A model generated the notes under the pieces. That model saw only the letters and a list, made by a program, of their open reading frames with translations, did not search any database and was not told the origin of the DNA. From contig NZ_SCHN01000027.1 of the NCBI RefSeq assembly GCF_004120195.1, positions 7,682 to 71,681 of the forward strand: a stretch of 64,000 bases of DNA. Reading direction: 5' to 3'. The position numbers and the translations under genes are program-made. Below are positions 58,407-64,000 of the stretch, piece after piece. Each line of letters starts with the position of its first letter. Position 1 is the stretch's first letter. Source of the DNA: Enterovibrio baiacu. Its GTDB lineage: Bacteria > Pseudomonadota > Gammaproteobacteria > Enterobacterales > Vibrionaceae.

Positions 58407-59546
58407 TTATGCGTTACGTGGCGGTGTACGCCATGACAAAACATAGTCGTCGAGTTCGGTTTGTTTGGCGGCTTCTGCCATGTCCAATGGCATGCGTGTG
58501 TCGATCATGACGGCGACTTCATCCGTTTCCGTCTTAGCGTGTTTTGCTCCGGCGGCGAACGCTTTGGGATGAGGGCCGTGAGGAAAGCCGCAAGGGTGAT
58601 GTGTCACCATGCCAGGGTGAATATTGTCTCGACTAAAAAACTCGCCACGGTGATAGAAGATGACTTCATCGTAATCATCATTGTTATGGTAGAACGGCAC
58701 TTTTAGCGCCCCCGGGTCGGACTCGATAGGGCGTGGCACGAACGTACAAATCACGAAACCATCTGCGACAAACGTAGTGTGCGCGGAAGGGGGCAAGTGA
58801 TAGCGATGACTCATGAGTGGGCGAATGTCTCGCCAGTTCAAGCGAAATACGGTGAGGTTACCTTTCCAACCCACGGCATCGAGCGGATTAAAAGGGTAGG
58901 TGATACGGTTCATGCTATCCCGTGATTTAAGGAGAACTTGCCATGTTTCAGTGTCACTTCGCTGCGCAATAAAGCGCTCATCAATGGTGGCATGTTCGAG
59001 CATGGCAGGGTCAAAAATGGCATGTTCGCCAACAATCCCGCGATCGCTATTGAGGTAAGAGCCGTGTGTGGCTTCGATCATCAGCATGGTAACCGGCGCG
59101 TCAGGTTCAATTCGCCAGTTGGTCGAACGAGGAATGATGATGTAATCCCCGTCGGTGAAAGTGAGATGACCATAATCGCAATACAAAGAGCCCGAGCCTT
59201 CATGAATAAAGAGGCAATCATCGCCATCCCCGTTTCGGGCTAAATACTTCATGGCCGTATCACAACGCCAGAGTCGCACCTTTACATTGGGGTTGCTCAT
59301 CAGCAGAGGGGCAGTCATTGGGTTATCACCCACCTCTTCTACCTTGTTGGTGTCAAACGCATGAGGACGCAGATCACCTTCCCATTCACTCCATCCTGTT
59401 GGCGCATGCTGGTGGTACATGTGCGTTGCAGGACCAAAGAATCCTTCTTTTCCGCACTCTCGCTCAAACGTGCCTTCTGGCAAGTCACAATGTGCTTGAT
59501 GAGAGGTCACGCCTTCCTTGAGAGGAAATGAAAACCACTTTCGCAT
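58407..59546 (-). CDS. hmgA: Homogentisate 1,2-dioxygenase
   Basis: Iron enzyme of the cupin fold that opens the ring of homogentisate to maleylacetoacetate. The 379 residues are the short bacterial type. Probable iron ligands and active-site histidines are in MSHRYHLPPSAH, FYHRGEFFSR (glutamate) and VTHHPCGFPHGPHPKA. The ATG at 59546 has a perfect site GGAGGACGC; the frame stays open upstream to 59651, across the promoter and operator, which cannot be coding. First gene of hmgA-fahA-maiA-aacS. hppD, its usual neighbour, is not in the window. Confidence 0.94.
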   Translation of the reverse strand: MRKWFSFPLKEGVTSHQAHCDLPEGTFERECGKEGFFGPATHMYHQHAPTGWSEWEGDLRPHAFDTNKVEEVGDNPMTAPLLMSNPNVKVRLWRCDTAMKYLARNGDGDDCLFIHEGSGSLYCDYGHLTFTDGDYIIIPRSTNWRIEPDAPVTMLMIEATHGSYLNSDRGIVGEHAIFDPAMLEHATIDERFIAQRSDTETWQVLLKSRDSMNRITYPFNPLDAVGWKGNLTVFRLNWRDIRPLMSHRYHLPPSAHTTFVADGFVICTFVPRPIESDPGALKVPFYHNNDDYDEVIFYHRGEFFSRDNIHPGMVTHHPCGFPHGPHPKAFAAGAKHAKTETDEVAVMIDTRMPLDMAEAAKQTELDDYVLSWRTPPRNA

Positions 59547-59583
59547 GCGTCCTCCTGATACTGCTGCGATGAAAGGTTGCCAC

Positions 59584-59603
59584 ATAGTTTCATTTGAAAC
59601 TAT
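59584..59603. promoter_or_regulatory. Inverted-repeat operator at the hmgA promoter
   Basis: ATAGTTTC, spacer ATTT, GAAACTAT: perfect 8-base arms in the gap between hmgA and the divergent MarR-type gene. It overlaps the two outer bases of the hmgA -10 box. Size and symmetry fit a MarR dimer site. Binding of the adjacent regulator is an inference. Confidence 0.7.
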
Positions 59604-59630
59604 AATCAGCATAGTGCGAATTTTGAACAA
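59602..59630 (-). promoter_or_regulatory. Sigma-70 promoter of the hmgA operon
   Basis: On the minus strand TTGTTC (59630-59625), a 17-base spacer and GATTAT (59607-59602). It lies 56 bases before the hmgA ATG and touches the inverted repeat, so a bound repressor would block initiation. Confidence 0.6.
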
Positions 59631-59704
59631 TTGGCAAGGGCTGTAGAGCAATTATTTGGGGCAACAGTGGATAAGTGATCGCAATGAAGAAGGGAGAAAT
59701 GAAC

Positions 59705-60175
59705 ATGGGCGTATCGCAACCTTTTCTATTGGATGACTTTTTACCGTACAAGTTGGTGAAGACGGCATCGCATGTCGCGGATGCGCTTTCGCATATCTAT
59801 GAGAAGGAATTTGGGATCACTCGGCCTGAATGGCGAATACTGGCGTCATTGGGTGCGCGAGACGGCATTAAAGCAAAAGCGTTAGCGGTTGAAACGAGCC
59901 TGGATAAAGTCAAAGTCTCTCGCACGCTCGTGGGGTTGGAGAAGCGGGAGTTAGTGTGTAAGACCCGAGATGATCGAGATCAGCGTGCCGCATACCTACA
60001 TCTGACAGAAAAAGGCCGCGCGCTATACGACAAAGTTGTGCCTAGGGCGAAGGCATGGGAAAAAGAGTTACTCGCGGAACTATCGCCAGAACATTATCAA
60101 ACGTTTCTGGCGATGTTGGATAGCTTGTCAGCCAAAACGCAACAAAGCGAAGACTGCGTTATCCGTGAGCCTTGA
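59705..60175 (+). CDS. MarR-family transcriptional regulator (HmgR-like)
   Basis: Winged-helix repressor of 156 residues. The DNA-binding part is ITRPEWRILASLGARDG, KAKALAVETSLDKVKVSRT (recognition helix) and the wing ELVCKTRDDRDQRAAYLHLT. It is divergent from the homogentisate operon, with the inverted repeat between them, so it is probably its regulator, sensing homogentisate or a related compound; this is inferred. Several starts are possible (59675 GTG, 59684, 59699, 59705); I choose 59705, which has GGGAG eight bases upstream. Confidence 0.88.
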   Translation: MGVSQPFLLDDFLPYKLVKTASHVADALSHIYEKEFGITRPEWRILASLGARDGIKAKALAVETSLDKVKVSRTLVGLEKRELVCKTRDDRDQRAAYLHLTEKGRALYDKVVPRAKAWEKELLAELSPEHYQTFLAMLDSLSAKTQQSEDCVIREP

Positions 60176-60196
60176 AGTGGCAGATATAAGTTGGTT

Positions 60197-61561
60197 TCAC
60201 TTGCTGCTCGCCAACGCAGTAGCCTCTGACGTGAGCGTATTTTTGCGAAGCGCCAATGCTGCAAAATAGGCGATGATACCCGAAATGGCATTGGCAATTG
60301 CGATGCCAATAAACATCCCTTCGGTTTGATCTAGCACGCCGCCTAACCACGCCAGTGGTAAGAGCAACACGAACAAACGCATAAGGTTCATAATAAACGC
60401 CAATACGGTTTTTTTCAGTGCGTTCAATGCACTTACTAACATCATCATGATGCCTTGCAAACCGTAGCTTGCAGGGACAATCAATAGGTAATGCCAGAGC
60501 TTTTCTTGTACCGCGGGTTCTTGGCTAAATAAGGTGGCGATAGGATGACTGAGCGGCACCATGGCGATAAACACGATCAACTGAAACAAGATGGAAAACC
60601 GCATCGCACGAAACAACCCTTCGAAGGCACGCGATGGGTTTCCAGCACCAAAATTTTGCGCCATTAAAGGCGTGAGTGACGAGGTGAGCGCCATCATGAC
60701 AATAAGTAGCAATGATTCGATGCGTTGTGCCGCACCATAGGCCGCCACACTGGCCGTCCCTTGGCTAGCAAGCATTGCCATCAAAATGGCACCGAAGATA
60801 GGGTTGAGTGCATTCGACAAGGCGGCAGGTGTACCGATGGCCAGAATGTCTTTCCAATCTTGCCAAATTTTTGTCGGCGACGGCCAGGCCAGCAGTTTCT
60901 CCCTCTTTATTAAGACGTACAACGAGCAAAGTAAGGCGCCTGCCCAGCTGATTGCACTCGCAATGGCGGCTCCTTGTACGCCCAATTCAGGGAAAGGGCC
61001 AAGGCCAAATATTAACAGTGGATCGAGCACACCATTGATAATGCCTGCCACTATCATGATCTTGGCGGGGGTTTTGGTATCTCCCGTCGCCCGAATTGCA
61101 GAGTTACCAGCCATCGGAATGACCAGCAATGGAATGGTGAGATACCAGACTTGCATGTAGTCATGTATCAGTGGGAGGAGCGACGCCTTCGCACCGAGCA
61201 ATTGGAACAATGGATTGATGTTGGCTAAACCCAACATACTTGCGGCGAAAACCAAAAGAATGGCCAGCAGTAACCCATGCCCTGAAACACGCGCTGCTTC
61301 TTTAAGCGAGTTTTTTCCAAGAAGTCGTGCAACGCTCGTTGAGACGCCAACGCTGATCCCCATGGTGATGCAATTCACCGCAAAGGTAATCGGGAAGGTA
61401 AAACTAACAGCGGCTAAGGCATCGGTACCGAGCAAAGAGATAAAGAAGGTATCGACAAGGCTGAATGCCAAGATCGCAACAAGACCAAACACCATTGGGA
61501 TGGTCATATTTTTCAAGGTTTGATCTATCGGGCCTGTGAGAAGTCCGTGTTTATCCTTCAT
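60197..61561 (-). CDS. MATE family efflux transporter
   Basis: Membrane antiporter of the MATE family, 454 residues with 12 hydrophobic segments in two similar halves. Typical stretches: GPIDQTLKNMTIPMVFGLVA at the start, AVSFTFPITFAVNCITMGIS and GTPAALSNALNPIFGAI opening the second half. Substrate unknown; relatives export drugs or metabolites using Na+ or H+. It ends 21 bases from the MarR gene (convergent), has no obvious operon partner and may or may not belong to the homogentisate locus. Confidence 0.92.
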   Translation of the reverse strand: MKDKHGLLTGPIDQTLKNMTIPMVFGLVAILAFSLVDTFFISLLGTDALAAVSFTFPITFAVNCITMGISVGVSTSVARLLGKNSLKEAARVSGHGLLLAILLVFAASMLGLANINPLFQLLGAKASLLPLIHDYMQVWYLTIPLLVIPMAGNSAIRATGDTKTPAKIMIVAGIINGVLDPLLIFGLGPFPELGVQGAAIASAISWAGALLCSLYVLIKREKLLAWPSPTKIWQDWKDILAIGTPAALSNALNPIFGAILMAMLASQGTASVAAYGAAQRIESLLLIVMMALTSSLTPLMAQNFGAGNPSRAFEGLFRAMRFSILFQLIVFIAMVPLSHPIATLFSQEPAVQEKLWHYLLIVPASYGLQGIMMMLVSALNALKKTVLAFIMNLMRLFVLLLPLAWLGGVLDQTEGMFIGIAIANAISGIIAYFAALALRKNTLTSEATALASSK

Positions 61562-61725
61562 ACCGCTCTCGGATAGTTGCTTCTCTTTATTTATGAAGAA
61601 AAGCGGGAATGTCGATAAAGAGTTGTTCCACCTTCTTATGTCAAAGGCAGGGCTACCCTAATCGATAGAATGTGATGCCGCAAAAGGTATTAGGCAAAAA
61701 AACGGAAAAAATTTGCAATTTCCCC

Positions 61726-61754
61726 CTTGGGATTGAGATAACCCATCCCCACTT
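61726..61754 (+). promoter_or_regulatory. Sigma-32 heat-shock promoter of groESL
   Basis: CCCCCTTGGGA with -35 CTTGGGA at 61726-61732, a 14-base spacer and the -10 CCCCACTT at 61747-61754. It follows the E. coli groE promoter pattern (CCCCCTTGAAG ... CCATCCCCATTT). About 85 bases before groES. No CIRCE element (TTAGCACTC type repeat) is seen, which fits sigma-32 control. Confidence 0.85.
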
Positions 61755-61839
61755 ATGAGGTACTTTGGAAACAACACTGACTGTGGTTTCCTCATTTATT
61801 TCCCCCTATGGATCACTACATTAATTCAGGAGACGACCA

Positions 61840-62130
61840 ATGAACATTCGTCCACTACATGATCGAGTAATCGTTGAACGCCAAGAAGTTGAGTCAAAAT
61901 CTGCTGGTGGCATTGTTTTAACTGGCTCTGCTGCTGAGAAATCTACCCGCGGCGTTGTTCTTGCTGTAGGTAAAGGCCGTATTCTTGAAAACGGTACTGT
62001 ACAAGCACTGGACGTTAAAGTTGGCGACACTGTTATTTTCTCTGAAGGCTACGGCACAAAGACGGAGAAAATTGACGGTAAAGAAGTCTTGATCCTGTCT
62101 GAAAACGACATCATGGCTATCGTTGAGTAA
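61840..62130 (+). CDS. groES: Co-chaperonin GroES
   Basis: Ten-kilodalton lid of the GroEL folding chamber, 96 residues. Start [18 protein letters not shown], mobile loop [18 protein letters not shown], and the roof hairpin followed by [12 protein letters not shown]. The ribosome site CAGGAGACGACC is strong. groEL follows after 45 bases. Confidence 0.99.
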   Translation: MNIRPLHDRVIVERQEVESKSAGGIVLTGSAAEKSTRGVVLAVGKGRILENGTVQALDVKVGDTVIFSEGYGTKTEKIDGKEVLILSENDIMAIVE

Positions 62131-62148
62131 TTACTATTTCATCACTGA

Positions 62149-63813
<1,665 letters not shown>

Positions 63814-63840
63814 TCATCCCGTTTAAGCTAAAAATAGAGA

Positions 63841-63865
63841 AAGCCCGCGAAAGCGGGCTTTTTTC
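63841..63865 (+). terminator. Terminator of groESL
   Basis: AAGCCCGC, GAAA tetraloop, GCGGGCTT, then TTTTC. It lies 27 bases after the groEL stop. The last 135 bases of the window after it hold no recognisable gene. Confidence 0.92.
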
Positions 63866-64000
63866 TATATAAAGAAAAGGTTATTGAGTGCTTTTCAAAC
63901 GAAATATCGAAGATCCGCATTTTTACTGACGTTGAAAGGCATCTGTCTCAAAAATATTTCCGTGCAGAACCCGCGAACTGTGCTTTACTCAATACTCTTC

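Overview
The window is one unbroken stretch of bacterial chromosome from a gammaproteobacterium, most likely a member of the Vibrionaceae (Vibrio, Grimontia, Enterovibrio or Photobacterium type). The evidence is very high protein similarity to the Escherichia coli order tuf-secE-nusG-rplKAJL-rpoBC, combined with genes typical of Vibrio: a CrbS/CrbR acetate switch, a DUF4212/ActP-like symporter pair, AroQ next to accBC, and a short homogentisate dioxygenase cluster. The species cannot be fixed from the sequence alone. I found no rRNA, tRNA, CRISPR array, prophage or insertion sequence. Both window ends lie in core DNA; the left end cuts the EF-Tu gene.

Layout. 1-12.4 kb: the transcription/translation supercluster (tuf 3' end, secE, nusG, rplK, rplA, rplJ, rplL, rpoB, rpoC), with two promoters, the L10 leader and the rplL-rpoB attenuator. 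12.4-25.4 kb: rsd / nudC / hemE, a UDG-like gene with a D-2-hydroxyacid dehydrogenase, yjaG, a CNNM/CBS membrane protein, hupA, a DUF1481 lipoprotein, purH-purD, zntR, tpx and ppnP. 25.4-34.8 kb: a lone glycosyltransferase, dusB-fis, prmA, yhdT-panF, aroQ-accB-accC and a cytochrome b561. 34.8-48.7 kb: an acetate-metabolism block made of acs, a DUF294/CBS/cNMP-domain protein with a DEDDh exonuclease, an HcaT-like MFS transporter, the sensor kinase CrbS with a small unknown partner, an unknown membrane-anchored protein, the symporter pair and the response regulator CrbR. 48.8-54.7 kb: dsbD, dcuA, aspA, fxsA. 54.8-61.6 kb: a tyrosine/homogentisate degradation operon (hmgA, fahA, maiA, aacS) with a divergent MarR-type regulator and a convergent MATE pump. 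61.7-63.8 kb: groES-groEL behind a sigma-32 promoter.

How the parts work together. CrbS (an SSF-type membrane module fused to a hybrid kinase) and CrbR probably control acs and the ActP-like symporter, so uptake and activation of acetate sit beside their own sensor. The homogentisate operon yields fumarate and acetoacetate, and its last gene activates the acetoacetate to acetoacetyl-CoA; a perfect inverted repeat overlapping the hmgA promoter is a good candidate operator for the neighbouring MarR protein. purHD has a PurR-like operator followed by two strong inverted repeats in its leader.

Most genes are ordinary core genes. The items most worth a second look are the repeated promoter-inside-a-hairpin arrangement before rplK and rplJ, the purH leader structures, the HmgR-like operator and the absence of hppD from the cluster, the unknown 70-residue protein translated just behind crbS, the cNMP/CBS/DUF294 plus exonuclease pair, and a five-copy GAGAAGC tandem repeat. 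I found no clearly new multi-gene defence or mobile system.
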